A DNA stretch of 64,000 bases from Variovorax boronicumulans (GTDB lineage Bacteria > Pseudomonadota > Gammaproteobacteria > Burkholderiales > Burkholderiaceae_C): contig NZ_JAUSSG010000005.1 in assembly GCF_030812215.1 (NCBI RefSeq), positions 310,001-374,000 on the forward strand, given 5' to 3'. Within the stretch, counting starts at the first letter, position 1. Each line of letters begins with the position of its first letter. Shown here piece after piece: positions 1 to 8,842 of the stretch. A program made the translations under genes and the position numbers. Below the pieces are notes generated by a model, which did not search any database, was not told the DNA's origin, and saw only the letters and a program-made list of their open reading frames with translations.

Positions 1-1
1 C

Positions 2-484
2 TTCCTCGGCGGCGGCGTGCTCGCTGGCATCAAGGTGCCGATCCTCATCATGCTGGCGACGTACCTCGTGGCGTACGTGCTGCTGAACATGGCGCCGTTC
101 GGGCGGTATGTGTATGCCATCGGCGGCAACGAGGAAGCGACGCGCCTGTCCGGCGTTCGCGTGTCTCGCTACAAGCTGCTCGTCTATGCGTTGAGCGGTC
201 TTACGGCAGCCATTGCCGGCATCGTGCAGGCGGCGCGCGTCACCAGCGGGCAACCCGGTGTCGGCGTGGGCTTCGAGCTCGATGCCATCGCGGCGGTGGT
301 GATGGGCGGCACGTCCATCGCAGGCGGCCGTGGCGCCATCGTCGGCACGCTGGTCGGAGCGCTCTTGCTCGGCGTGCTGAACAACGGTCTCAACATGATC
401 GGCGTGTCGCCGTACCTGCAATTGATCATCAAGGGCGGCATCGTCCTCCTTGCGATCTTCATCAGCCGAGAAGCAAAGAGATGA
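2..484 (+). CDS. Sugar/polyol ABC transporter permease, C-terminal part
   Basis: The reading frame is open from the left edge of the window, so this is the C-terminal 160 or so residues of a longer protein (family length about 320-340). It holds several hydrophobic membrane segments and the stretch YAIGGNEEATRLSGV, typical of the RbsC/XylH/AraH permeases (BPD_transp_2 family) where the permease meets its ATPase. A later glycine-rich part (AVVMGGTSIAGGRGAIVGT) is also typical of that family. The protein should form the inner-membrane channel of a ribose/polyol-type importer. Its partners (binding protein, ATPase) must lie to the left, outside the window. The polyol dehydrogenase and sugar kinase that follow suggest that it imports a pentose or tetritol. 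The exact substrate is inferred from context. Confidence 0.88.
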   Translation, partial: FLGGGVLAGIKVPILIMLATYLVAYVLLNMAPFGRYVYAIGGNEEATRLSGVRVSRYKLLVYALSGLTAAIAGIVQAARVTSGQPGVGVGFELDAIAAVVMGGTSIAGGRGAIVGTLVGALLLGVLNNGLNMIGVSPYLQLIIKGGIVLLAIFISREAKR

Positions 485-489
485 GCTCG

Positions 490-582
490 CCCCCAGGCTC
501 CGCGCACTGCGTGTCGCTTCTCCTTCCCCCTACCGGGGGCAACACCTGCGGCCCGGCAAAGCCGGTTCCGCGGTGTTCCACG
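490..582. repeat. Comamonadaceae-type dispersed intergenic repeat, copy 1
   Basis: This spacer between the permease and the dehydrogenase is nearly the reverse complement of the segment at 29744-29833. Shared blocks include GTGTCGCTTC, a run of Cs with GGGGGC, GCGGCCCGGC and CCGGTTCCGCGGTGT. It contains short inverted repeats (CCCCCTACCGGGGG; GGCCCGGCAAAGCCGG) that could fold in RNA. Here it lies inside a presumed operon, so it may be transcribed. Confidence 0.75.
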
Positions 583-614
583 AACAACCCCAACCCCTCA
601 GAGAAAAGAGAACC

Positions 615-1745
615 ATGAGCTACCAGAAACTCCAGCCCGGCGCATCGGGCGCCATCGGCGAACTTGCCGCCATGCAGGCCGTCGTGTGCCACGGCCCGAA
701 GGACTACCGGCTCGAAACCGTCGCGATGCCCACCATCGGCCGCAACGAACTGCTGATCTCCATCGCCGCCTGCGGCATCTGCGCCTCCGACTGCAAGTGC
801 CACTCGGGCGCGAAGATGTTCTGGGGCGGCGACGGCCAGCCCTCGTGGGTCAAGGCGCCGGTCATCCCGGGCCATGAATTCTTCGGCTATGTCGAGGCGC
901 TCGGCGAAGGCGCGGCCGAGCACTTCGGCGTGGAGAAAGGCGACCGCGTGATCGCCGAGCAGATCGTGCCCTGCGGCAAGTGCCGCTTCTGCACTTCCGG
1001 CAAGTACTGGATGTGCGAGGTGCACAACATCTTCGGCTTCCAGCGCATCGTGGCCGATGGCGGCATGGCCGACTACATGCGGCTGCCGCCCACGTCGCGC
1101 GTGCACAAGATTCCCGACGGCATCTCGCTGGAAGACGCGGCCATCATCGAGCCGCTCTCGTGCGCGATCCACACGGTGAACCGCGGCGACATCCAGCTCG
1201 ATGACGTGGTGGTGATCGCCGGTGCCGGCCCGCTCGGCCTGATGATGGTGCAGGCCGCGGCACTGAAGACACCCAAGAAGCTGATCGTGATCGACCTCGT
1301 GCCCGAGCGCCTCGCGCTCGCGAAAGAGTTCGGCGCCGACGTGACGATCAACCCCAAGACCGAGAACGCCGACGCCATCGTCAAGGGTCTGACCGAAGGC
1401 TACGGCTGCGACGTGTACATCGAGACCACCGGCGCGCCCATCGGCGTGACGCAGGGCCTGGAGATGATCCGCAAGCTCGGCCGCTTCGTCGAGTTCAGCG
1501 TGTTCGGTTCGGAGACGAGCGCCGACTGGTCGATCATCGGCGACCGCAAGGAACTCGACGTGCGCGGCGCGCACCTGGGGCCGTACTGCTACCCGATTGC
1601 CATCGACCTGCTGGCGCGCGGGCTCGTCACCTCGAAAGGCATCGTGACGCACGACTTTCCGCTCACCGAATGGGAGCGCGCGTTTGCGCTGGCAAACTCG
1701 CTGGATTCCATCAAGGTGCTGCTCAAGCCGCAGCCCCGATCCTGA
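615..1745 (+). CDS. Zinc-dependent polyol dehydrogenase (erythritol/L-threitol dehydrogenase-like)
   Basis: A 376-residue medium-chain alcohol dehydrogenase. Catalytic-zinc ligands are visible as Cys56 (in CGICASDC) and the His87-Glu88 pair of PGHEFFG. The structural-zinc cysteines are Cys120, 123, 126 and 134, and the NAD-binding GAGPLG lies at 203-208. It should oxidise a sugar alcohol to a ketose in the cytoplasm. An upstream in-frame start at 450 was rejected because it would run through the permease end and the repeat; ATG 615 follows a purine-rich GAGAAAAGAG. The next gene is an FGGY kinase, so the product is probably phosphorylated. The resemblance to erythritol/threitol dehydrogenases is by overall sequence memory. 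Xylitol or another polyol remains possible. Confidence 0.88.
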   Translation: MSYQKLQPGASGAIGELAAMQAVVCHGPKDYRLETVAMPTIGRNELLISIAACGICASDCKCHSGAKMFWGGDGQPSWVKAPVIPGHEFFGYVEALGEGAAEHFGVEKGDRVIAEQIVPCGKCRFCTSGKYWMCEVHNIFGFQRIVADGGMADYMRLPPTSRVHKIPDGISLEDAAIIEPLSCAIHTVNRGDIQLDDVVVIAGAGPLGLMMVQAAALKTPKKLIVIDLVPERLALAKEFGADVTINPKTENADAIVKGLTEGYGCDVYIETTGAPIGVTQGLEMIRKLGRFVEFSVFGSETSADWSIIGDRKELDVRGAHLGPYCYPIAIDLLARGLVTSKGIVTHDFPLTEWERAFALANSLDSIKVLLKPQPRS

Positions 1746-1757
1746 GAGACAGCAACC

Positions 1758-3284
1758 ATGAAATACGTGATCGGCGTCGACATCGGCACGCAAAGCACCA
1801 AGTGCCTGCTGGTCGGCATCGACGGCAAGGTGCATGCGCAGGCGAGCGCGGCCTACCAGCCCGAAACGCCGAAGCCGCTGTGGGCGCAACAGGACTCTGC
1901 CGTGTGGTTCGACGCGGTGTGCGAGAGCGTACGGGCCTGCGTGGCGAAGAGCGGCATCGCCGCTTCGGACATCGCCGCGATGTGCGTGAGCAGCCTCTAC
2001 GGCGGCGCGGGCATCCCGGTCGACGAGGCCATGCAGCCGCTGCACCCGTGCCTCATCTGGATGGACCGGCGCGCCACCGCCGAGGTCGATGCAGTGAACG
2101 CGACGGTCGATGTGGCGCGGCTGCAGGCCATCACCGGCAACGGCGTGGACAGCTACTACGGCTACACCAAGATGCTGTGGGTGCGCGAGCACCTGCCCGA
2201 GGTGTGGGCGAAGACGCGCTACTTCTTGCCGCCCAACAGCTACATCAACTGGCGGCTGACCGGCGAGCTCGCGGTCGACCACAGCTCGGCCGGCAACATC
2301 GGCGGCGTGTACGACGCGGCGCGGCGCGCGTGGTCGGATGAAGCGCTCGGCATGCTGGGCATTCCGGCGCGCATGATGCCGCCGCGCCTGGTCGAATCCA
2401 GCGACGTGGTCGGTGGGTTGCGCGCCGAATGGGCCACGAAGCTCGGCCTCGCCGAAGGCATGCCGCTGATGGCCGGCGGCGTCGACGCGGCGGTGGCCAC
2501 CTTCTGCGCGGGCGTCACCGGCAGCGGCGACCATGTCGCGATGATCGGCACCAGCATGTGCTGGGGCTTCGTGAGCCCGACGGTCGATGCGCGCCACAAG
2601 CTCATCACGATGCCGCACGTCTACCGCGGCGCGGACCGCAGCTATGTGTTCGGTGGCGCGATCACCGCGGGCGCGGCCGTCACCTGGTTCCGCGAAGCCT
2701 TCTGCCAGGCCGAGGTCGCCGAGGCCGCGCGCACCGGCGAGGACGCGCACGCGTTGATCGAGCGCAAGGCCGTCGACGTGCCGCCCGGCGCGGAGGGCCT
2801 GGTCTTCCTGCCGTACCTCATGGGCGAGCGCAGCCCGATCTGGGATGCGCAGGCCAAAGGTGCGTTCATCGGCCTCTCGCTCGCGCACAGCCGCGCGCAC
2901 CTCTATCGCGCAGTGCTCGAAGGCGTGAGCTTCGCGCTGCAGCACAACATCGAAGCGGGCCGACAAAGCGGGCAGCCGCTGGACGACCGCCTGATCGTGG
3001 TCGGCGGTGCGGCGCATTCGGACCTGTGGATGCAGATCGTGGCGGACATCACGGGCTACCCGGTGTTCACCATCGAGGAAGAGGTCGAGGCTGCACTTGG
3101 TGCGGCGATGCTCGCGGCGCTCGGCGCAGGGCTTGTCGATGCGACGACGGCCGAGCGCGGCTGGGTCACGCTGGTGGAACGCGCGCGGCCGGAGCCCGCG
3201 GCGCAAGCGGTCTATCGCGATCGCTTCGATATCTACAAATCTCTCTACCCCGCGTTGCGCGATGCGATGCACCGGCTGACATGA
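1758..3284 (+). CDS. FGGY-family carbohydrate kinase (xylulokinase-like)
   Basis: A 508-residue protein of normal length for the family. The N-terminal ATP-phosphate motif DIGTQSTK is at residues 8-15. The probable catalytic aspartate is Asp243 in AGGVDAAVATFCAG. The C-terminal adenosine-binding part contains VVGGAAHSDLWMQ. It should phosphorylate a ketose such as a xylulose or erythrulose at the expense of ATP. It starts 12 bases after the dehydrogenase and overlaps the following short-chain dehydrogenase by four bases (ATGA), so the three are one operon. The exact sugar cannot be read from the sequence. Confidence 0.9.
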   Translation: MKYVIGVDIGTQSTKCLLVGIDGKVHAQASAAYQPETPKPLWAQQDSAVWFDAVCESVRACVAKSGIAASDIAAMCVSSLYGGAGIPVDEAMQPLHPCLIWMDRRATAEVDAVNATVDVARLQAITGNGVDSYYGYTKMLWVREHLPEVWAKTRYFLPPNSYINWRLTGELAVDHSSAGNIGGVYDAARRAWSDEALGMLGIPARMMPPRLVESSDVVGGLRAEWATKLGLAEGMPLMAGGVDAAVATFCAGVTGSGDHVAMIGTSMCWGFVSPTVDARHKLITMPHVYRGADRSYVFGGAITAGAAVTWFREAFCQAEVAEAARTGEDAHALIERKAVDVPPGAEGLVFLPYLMGERSPIWDAQAKGAFIGLSLAHSRAHLYRAVLEGVSFALQHNIEAGRQSGQPLDDRLIVVGGAAHSDLWMQIVADITGYPVFTIEEEVEAALGAAMLAALGAGLVDATTAERGWVTLVERARPEPAAQAVYRDRFDIYKSLYPALRDAMHRLT

Positions 3285-4018
3285 CGATCTCCTTCGACTT
3301 CTCCGGCCGGCGCGCACTCGTGACCGGCGCAAGCAGCGGCATCGGCCGCGCGGTGGCGGTGCGGCTTGCGCAATCGGGCGCGTCGGTGACGGCCGTGGGC
3401 CGCAACGCGGCGGCGCTCGATGCGCTGCACGCAGAGGCCGGCTGCACGCCACTGGTCATCGACGTGGGCGACGCGGCGGCGTTGGAACGCGCGCTCGCAA
3501 CGTTGCCGGCCTTCGACCTCGTGGTGAACTGCGCCGGCATCGCATTGCTCGAATCCGCGCTCGACCTGCAGGCCGAAAGCTTCGACGCCGTGATGGCAGT
3601 CAACGCACGCGCCGCGGCATTGGTCGCCTCGCGCTGCGGCAAGGCGATGATCGCGGCCGGCGTGCGCGGCAGCATCGTCAACGTGTCGAGCCAGGCCGCG
3701 CTGGTCGCGCTCGATGCGCACCTTTGCTATTGCGCTTCGAAGGCGGCGATGGACGCGATCACGCGCTCGCTGTGCCTCGAATTCGGGCCGCACGGCATCC
3801 GCGTGAACAGCGTGAATCCAACGGTCACGCTCACGCCGATGGCCGCAGAGGCCTGGGCCGATCCGGCGAAGAGCGCGGCGGTCCTGAGGAACATTCCGAT
3901 GGGAAGGTTTGCAGAGGTCGAGGAGGTGGTGGCGCCGGTCCTCTTCCTGCTCTCGGGTGGCGCGTCGATGGTCAGCGGCGTGGCGCTGCCGGTCGACGGG
4001 GGCTACACGATCGTCTGA
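3281..4018 (+). CDS. Short-chain dehydrogenase (L-xylulose reductase/DCXR-like)
   Basis: A 245-residue classical short-chain dehydrogenase. It has the cofactor loop TGASSGIG near residues 15-22, NCAGI in the central fold, and the catalytic pair Tyr150 and Lys154 (YCASK) after a serine-rich strand (NVSSQAA). The overall pattern, including NPTVTLTPMA and the VDGGYT end, recalls dicarbonyl/L-xylulose reductases. Its start overlaps the kinase stop, which implies translational coupling and a shared pathway of polyol and ketose interconversion. The start was set by the overlap; a much longer upstream frame is antiparallel noise. Substrate is inferred. Confidence 0.87.
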   Translation: MTISFDFSGRRALVTGASSGIGRAVAVRLAQSGASVTAVGRNAAALDALHAEAGCTPLVIDVGDAAALERALATLPAFDLVVNCAGIALLESALDLQAESFDAVMAVNARAAALVASRCGKAMIAAGVRGSIVNVSSQAALVALDAHLCYCASKAAMDAITRSLCLEFGPHGIRVNSVNPTVTLTPMAAEAWADPAKSAAVLRNIPMGRFAEVEEVVAPVLFLLSGGASMVSGVALPVDGGYTIV

Positions 4019-4032
4019 GCCGGTTCGGACGT

Positions 4033-4347
4033 TCAGGCGAAACGAGTGCCGCCGTTCGGCGCATCGAGCAGCTCATCGAGGTTGCGCGAGATCTTCTGTT
4101 CGATCTGCTCGCTGAAACTGCTGAACAGGAAACCCAGCGTGGCTTCGAGCTTGAAGGTGCTTGCCGTGACTTCGACCGTACCGTCGATGCCGGGCCGGCT
4201 GAACTGGGCGACGTCGCAGGTCTTGCCCTCGGTGTAGGTGCACTCCAGGCCGTAGTCCTCTTCGACCTGCTGCACCCATTGGCGCGCAACTTCGCGGGCG
4301 CCGGCGATGCCCAGCGTGTGGTTTCTCTCGATATGGATGTCAGGCAC
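4033..4347 (-). CDS. Polyhydroxyalkanoic acid system family protein (small)
   Basis: A 104-residue soluble protein beginning with a GTG codon preceded by GGAGA on the minus strand. The sequence (MPDIHIERNHTLG, then VARQWVQQVEEDYGL and FLFSSFSEQIEQKISRNLDELL) matches the family named polyhydroxyalkanoic acid system protein, found near polyester genes in proteobacteria; its biochemical role is poorly known. It is the last gene of a minus-strand operon, and its start overlaps the stop of the lipoprotein peptidase gene by eight bases. No PHA synthase or phasin is nearby, so a role in PHA is not supported by context. Confidence 0.75.
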   Translation of the reverse strand: MPDIHIERNHTLGIAGAREVARQWVQQVEEDYGLECTYTEGKTCDVAQFSRPGIDGTVEVTASTFKLEATLGFLFSSFSEQIEQKISRNLDELLDAPNGGTRFA

Positions 4348-5464
4348 CGTGATCTCCGTTGTCGTTGTTGTCGCTGGAATGGGTCTGCAGGATGCCCGTG
4401 GCGGCCTGCAGGGCACTCCGGCGTTCTTCCGTGGTCGGCAGCGCGGCAATGCGCCGGACCTCAGTGTAGAAGCGCGGCCAGTCGCGGCCTTCGCGGTCGA
4501 ACAGCGCCTCGAACGCCGGCACCAGGTCGTCGTACGCACCCTGGGCGCCGAAGGCCGCGTTGTTCGCGCGCGCCACCCAGCCGTCGTAGGCGTTCTGGCG
4601 AGGGCCCTGCCAGCCCTTCTTCAGCTCGGCATAGCGCGCGCGGAAGTCGGCCATCGCGGCCTTCTTCATCGCCTCGACGGCGGGCCAGTCCTTGGCCTTG
4701 GCCTCGGGTGACTCATACACCTGCGTGAGCGCGCGGCGCGTGTTGAGCGCGAGCGCGCGGAATTCCTGGCGCTGGCCGTCGAACTGCGCGTACTCGCGCC
4801 TCGCCGCCTCGCCGGCTTCGCGCTGCAACCACATGCCGCCGCCGATGCGCTCGACCGCCGTGGCGTAGGACTCGTTGAACACTGTGTCGCCCGGCACGTA
4901 CAGCACCTGGTGCGCGAGCTCGTGGAACACGAGGCGCGCGAGTTCGCCCTCGGGGTAGCCGATGAAGGTGGAGAGCAGCGGATCGCCGCCGGCCCAGTTC
5001 ATCCAGCCGAGCGTCGAATACGCGGGCACCGGGTACACGGCCACTTCGAGGTCGAGCGCGCGCTGCGCCTCGGCTTCGGCCTTGGCCGCGTCCTCGCTGT
5101 AGTAGCCGCGGTAGCCCACGCAGCCAGCCACCGGGAAGCACCAGCTCTTGAGCGTGAGCGAATACGGCGGCGCGGCCACCACGTTCCACACGGCGGCGGG
5201 TCGGTGCAGGTCGGCATACGACTTGTAGCTCGCGTTGTCGGGCAGGCCGAGTTCGGCCGAGGCGAAGCGGCGGATGCGCTGGGTGAGTTCGAGCTTGGCC
5301 TTCAGCGGCGCCGAGGTGGCCGGGTCCGCGAGCCATTCGGGCACAGGCTTGGCGGCCCGCATGATGCCGATGTGGCCGCTGGCGGATTGCCAGTAGTAGC
5401 CGAGGTCGGCGCAACCCGTGAGGAACAGGGCGCCGGCCAGCGTCAATGCGGACAGCCCCCTCAC
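4340..5464 (-). CDS. Predicted aminopeptidase, lipoprotein (HExxH metallopeptidase)
   Basis: A 374-residue exported lipoprotein: a short hydrophobic signal ends in LTGC, so Cys18 would be lipidated. The zinc motif HELAHQ is at residues 181-186, followed by NESYATAVER, which could supply the third ligand. This matches the COG4324-type predicted aminopeptidases. A GTG start at 5464 is chosen because it forms a GTGA overlap with the upstream stop and gives a clean signal peptide; a TTG at 5488 is an alternative that adds eight residues. It probably works at the inner face of the outer membrane or in the periplasm. Substrate is unknown. Confidence 0.85.
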   Translation of the reverse strand: MRGLSALTLAGALFLTGCADLGYYWQSASGHIGIMRAAKPVPEWLADPATSAPLKAKLELTQRIRRFASAELGLPDNASYKSYADLHRPAAVWNVVAAPPYSLTLKSWCFPVAGCVGYRGYYSEDAAKAEAEAQRALDLEVAVYPVPAYSTLGWMNWAGGDPLLSTFIGYPEGELARLVFHELAHQVLYVPGDTVFNESYATAVERIGGGMWLQREAGEAARREYAQFDGQRQEFRALALNTRRALTQVYESPEAKAKDWPAVEAMKKAAMADFRARYAELKKGWQGPRQNAYDGWVARANNAAFGAQGAYDDLVPAFEALFDREGRDWPRFYTEVRRIAALPTTEERRSALQAATGILQTHSSDNNDNGDHGA

Positions 5465-7524
5465 GCGCGTTCGACCTGCACCAGGCAATCGTAGAAGGTC
5501 GGGCCGCGGCCGATGTCCGTCAGCCGCTGGCTCGTGAGCTGGTTGACGTTGGTGCCGTCGCTACCGAACTTGCGCCACCAGATGCCCATGCCGTGCACCA
5601 CGCCCTGGCGCGCGCGGCGCGAGACCTCGGCGCGGCAGCGGTGCTCGCCGCGCTGGTTGAACACGCGCACCATCGCGCCGTCTTCGATGCCGCGCGCGGC
5701 GGCGTCGGCCTCGTGGATTTCGAGCAGCGGCTCGACCTCGATGGCGCGCAGGCTCGTCACGTTGACGAAGGTGGAGTTGAGGAAATTGCGTGCGGGCGGC
5801 GAGATCATCGCGAGCGGAAACTCGGTCGAGCTGCCGGCCGGCTCCCAGTTGGGCACGTGGTCCGGAAGGCCGTCCATGCCCATGGCCTGAAGGCGCGCGC
5901 TGAAGAATTCGCAGCGGCCCGAAGGCGTGGGGAACCTGCCTTCGGCAAAAGGCGCCTCGGGCAGCTTCACGGTGGTGAAGCCCTGGGTCAGCATCTGTGC
6001 GTAGTCGATGGCGTTCTCGGCGAACGCGGTGCGGCACAGCGCTTCGTCGTCGTCCGAGAAACAGGGCTCGTCGAAGCCCATGCGGCGCGCCAGCTCGCGG
6101 AACACCCAGGCGTTGCTGCGGGCCTCGCCGCGCGGCGCGACCGCGGGGCGGTTCAGCAGCACGTCGGTGTGGCCGTAGCTGCAGTGGATGTCCCAGTGTT
6201 CCAGCTGCGTGGTGGCGGGCAGGAGGTAGTCGGCGTAGTCGGCGGTGTCGGTGCGGAACTGCTCCAGCACCACGGTGAAGAGGTCTTCGCGCGCGAAGCC
6301 CGCGACCACCTTGGCCGAATCGGGCGCCACCGCGACGGGGTTGCTGTTGTAGACCACGATGGCTTTCACCGGCTTGGCTTCGTCGAGCAGCGCGTCGCCG
6401 ATGGTGCTCATGTTGATGGTGCGCGGGCGGCGGCCCGCGAGCAGATCGGGGCGCTGCAACGCGGCGCGGTCAACCGGGAAATGGCCCGAGCTGCTCAGCA
6501 GCAGCCCGCCCGCCCGGTCGCGCCATGCGCCCACCAGCGCCGGCAGGCAGGCGACCGCGCGGGCCGCGTTGCCGCCGCCGCGCACGCGCTGCATGCCGTA
6601 GTTCAGGCGAATGGCCGCGGGCTTCGTCGTGCCGTAGGCCTCGGCCAGCGCCACGATCTGCGCTTCGGGAATGCCGCAGACCTCGGCCGCGCGCGAAGGC
6701 GGCCATTGCAGCGCGCGCTCGCGCAGCTGTTCCCAGCCCAGCGTGTGGTTGGCGATGTAGTCGTGGTCGAGCCAGTCGTGCACGATCAGCTCGTGCATCA
6801 GCGCCAGGGCCAGTGCGGCGTCGGTGCCGGGCAGGAGCGCGATGTGCTCGTCGCACTTGTCGGCTGTTTCGGTCTTGCGCGGGTCGATGCACACCAGCCG
6901 TGCGCCGGCGCGCTTGGCGGCCTGGGCGTGGCGCCAGAAATGCAGGTTGCTGGCGATGGAATTGCTGCCCCAGATGAGGATGAGCTTGGCCTCGGCGAAG
7001 AACTCGATCCGCATGCCGACCTTGCCGCCCAGCGTGTGGACCATCGCCTCGCCGCCGGCCATCGAGCAGATCGTGCGGTCCAGCAGCGACGCGCCCAGCT
7101 TGTGGAAGAACCGCCGGTCCATCGATTCGCCCTGCACCAGGCCCATGGTGCCCGCATAAGAGTAGGGGAGAATTGTTTCCGGATCGGACCGCAATGACCG
7201 AAGATGCGCGGCGATGCCGTCCAGCGCGGTGTCCCACGAAACCGGCTCGAACTGGCCGCTGCCCTTGGGGCCGACGCGCTTCATGGGCTGCACCAGCCGC
7301 TCGGCATGGTCGTTGCGTTCGATGTAGCGGGACACCTTGGTGCACAGAACGCCGCCGGTGTGCGGGTGGGCGGCATTGCCCTGCAGCTTCACGGCCACGC
7401 CGTCGCGGACGGTGGTGACGAGCGCGCAGGTGTCGGGGCAATCGTGGGGGCAGGCGCCCAGCACGGTGGTAGTGAGAGCGGGGGAAGTCGTTGTTGCTTC
7501 CAGGGAGTCTGGTGCGTGGGGCAT
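5461..7524 (-). CDS. Molybdopterin-dependent oxidoreductase with N-terminal [4Fe-4S] motif
   Basis: A 687-residue protein of the DMSO reductase superfamily. Four N-terminal cysteines (Cys25, 29, 33 and, after a gap, Cys61) form the iron-sulfur motif CPHDCPDTC...C. Molybdopterin-binding segments follow, with a C-terminal dinucleotide-binding domain (from about LLEIHEADAAARGIEDG). No twin-arginine leader is seen, so it is probably cytoplasmic. It resembles the single-subunit formate-dehydrogenase or assimilatory-type enzymes whose substrates are mostly unknown. It is first in a tight minus-strand operon and diverges from the binding-protein gene at 7586 across only 61 bases. Confidence 0.87.
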   Translation of the reverse strand: MPHAPDSLEATTTSPALTTTVLGACPHDCPDTCALVTTVRDGVAVKLQGNAAHPHTGGVLCTKVSRYIERNDHAERLVQPMKRVGPKGSGQFEPVSWDTALDGIAAHLRSLRSDPETILPYSYAGTMGLVQGESMDRRFFHKLGASLLDRTICSMAGGEAMVHTLGGKVGMRIEFFAEAKLILIWGSNSIASNLHFWRHAQAAKRAGARLVCIDPRKTETADKCDEHIALLPGTDAALALALMHELIVHDWLDHDYIANHTLGWEQLRERALQWPPSRAAEVCGIPEAQIVALAEAYGTTKPAAIRLNYGMQRVRGGGNAARAVACLPALVGAWRDRAGGLLLSSSGHFPVDRAALQRPDLLAGRRPRTINMSTIGDALLDEAKPVKAIVVYNSNPVAVAPDSAKVVAGFAREDLFTVVLEQFRTDTADYADYLLPATTQLEHWDIHCSYGHTDVLLNRPAVAPRGEARSNAWVFRELARRMGFDEPCFSDDDEALCRTAFAENAIDYAQMLTQGFTTVKLPEAPFAEGRFPTPSGRCEFFSARLQAMGMDGLPDHVPNWEPAGSSTEFPLAMISPPARNFLNSTFVNVTSLRAIEVEPLLEIHEADAAARGIEDGAMVRVFNQRGEHRCRAEVSRRARQGVVHGMGIWWRKFGSDGTNVNQLTSQRLTDIGRGPTFYDCLVQVERA

Positions 7525-7585
7525 CGGACAAGTCTAATTTGAGTGCGAGAAAAACGCGCAGCGGGCGCAGAGGGAGTTTTTCACC

Positions 7586-8713
7586 ATGGTGAATCGCAGG
7601 CATTTTTCTTTGGCCGTCGGCGCCGCCGCCACGCTGGGCGGCGTCCGCATCGCGCAGGCGCAGGCGGAAGCGCCCCTCGTGCTGGGCCAGTCCGCGCCAT
7701 TCACCGGGCCGGCAGCGCAGCTGGGCATCCAGTTCCACCAGGGCGCCAAGGTGTTCCTGGACCAGTACAACGCCCAGCCCGGCCGCCGCAACGTGGTGAT
7801 CAAGAACCTGGACGACGGCTACGAGCCCGACCGCTGCGCCGCCAACACCCAGAAGCTGATCGAGGAGGACGTGTTCGCCCTTTTCGGCTACATCGGCACG
7901 CCGACCAGCCTGGCCGCGCTGCCGCTGGCGGTGAAGGAGAAGGTGCCGTTCATCGCGCCGTTCACCGGCGCGATGTCGCTGCGGGAGCCCTTCCACAAGA
8001 ACGTGTTCCACCTGCGCGCCTCGTACAACGACGAGACGGCGCTGATGGTCAAGCAGCTCACCCACCTGGGGCTGAAGAAGATCGCGGTCTTCTACCAGAA
8101 CGATGCCTACGGCAAGGCCGGACTCGACGGGGTGACGCTGGCGCTGTCGCAGATGGACCTGAAACCGATCGCCATGGCCACGGTGGAGCGCAACTCGGCC
8201 GACGTGGCGCAGGCGGTGAAGGCCATCGTGGGCGCGCGGCCCGATGCGGTGGTGCAGGTGGGCGCGTACAAGGCCTGCGCGGCCTTCATCCGCGAGGCGC
8301 GCAAGGCGAGCTATGGCGGCACCTTCATCAACCTGTCGTTCGTCGGCACGCAGGCGCTGGCGGACGAACTCGGCAAGGAAGCCGCGGGCGTGATGGTGAC
8401 GCAGGTGGTGCCCTCGCCCTACAACCCGGCCAATGCGATCACGCGCGAATTCGTCGAAGCGGTGCGCAAGGCGGGCGGCGGGGCCAGTGCGAACTTCTCA
8501 AGCATGGAGGGCTACCTGGCCGCGAAGGTACTGACCGAGGGGCTGCGCAAGGCTTCGGGCAAGGTCACGCGAGACAGCCTCGTCGGAGGGCTGGAGAGCA
8601 TCGACCGGCAGCAGTTCGGCGGGTTCGAGGTGTCGTTCTCGGCGAAGAACCACGTGGGGTCGAAGTTCGTCGAGTTGTCGATGCTGACCGGCGACGGGCG
8701 GGTTCGGACCTAG
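7586..8713 (+). CDS. ABC transporter substrate-binding protein, branched-chain amino acid type
   Basis: A 375-residue periplasmic binding protein of the Peripla_BP_6 (LivJ-like) family. The N-terminus MVNRRHFSLAVGAAATLGG is a signal with a twin-arginine-like RRHF, and processing is likely near AQAQA. The mature part opens with LVLGQSAPFTGPAAQLG and contains AVFYQNDAYGKAGLDGV, both typical of the family. A good ribosome binding site (AGGGAG) precedes the ATG. No permease or ATPase is adjacent, so it is an orphan receptor that must share a transporter encoded elsewhere or act as a sensor. Ligand is unknown. Confidence 0.88.
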   Translation: MVNRRHFSLAVGAAATLGGVRIAQAQAEAPLVLGQSAPFTGPAAQLGIQFHQGAKVFLDQYNAQPGRRNVVIKNLDDGYEPDRCAANTQKLIEEDVFALFGYIGTPTSLAALPLAVKEKVPFIAPFTGAMSLREPFHKNVFHLRASYNDETALMVKQLTHLGLKKIAVFYQNDAYGKAGLDGVTLALSQMDLKPIAMATVERNSADVAQAVKAIVGARPDAVVQVGAYKACAAFIREARKASYGGTFINLSFVGTQALADELGKEAAGVMVTQVVPSPYNPANAITREFVEAVRKAGGGASANFSSMEGYLAAKVLTEGLRKASGKVTRDSLVGGLESIDRQQFGGFEVSFSAKNHVGSKFVELSMLTGDGRVRT

Positions 8714-8842
8714 TGTGCTGTCCCGCAAATAACTGCGCATGAAATCGCACCGTTCACACCAGGGCGGGTGCGCGGGCCGAAGGACATTCACATTCGCGGA
8801 GGGGCGTACCCGGCGGCCTGTGCCCAACCCCGAACGCCAACC

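Noticed and set aside
462-3452. 996-codon open frame on the minus strand
   Set aside because: It lies opposite three well-supported genes and its translation is the Arg/Ala/His-rich composition produced by antisense reading of GC-rich codons. No domain is recognisable.
7586-8713. Full branched-chain amino acid transporter operon
   Set aside because: Only the receptor is present; the next genes are on the other strand and unrelated.
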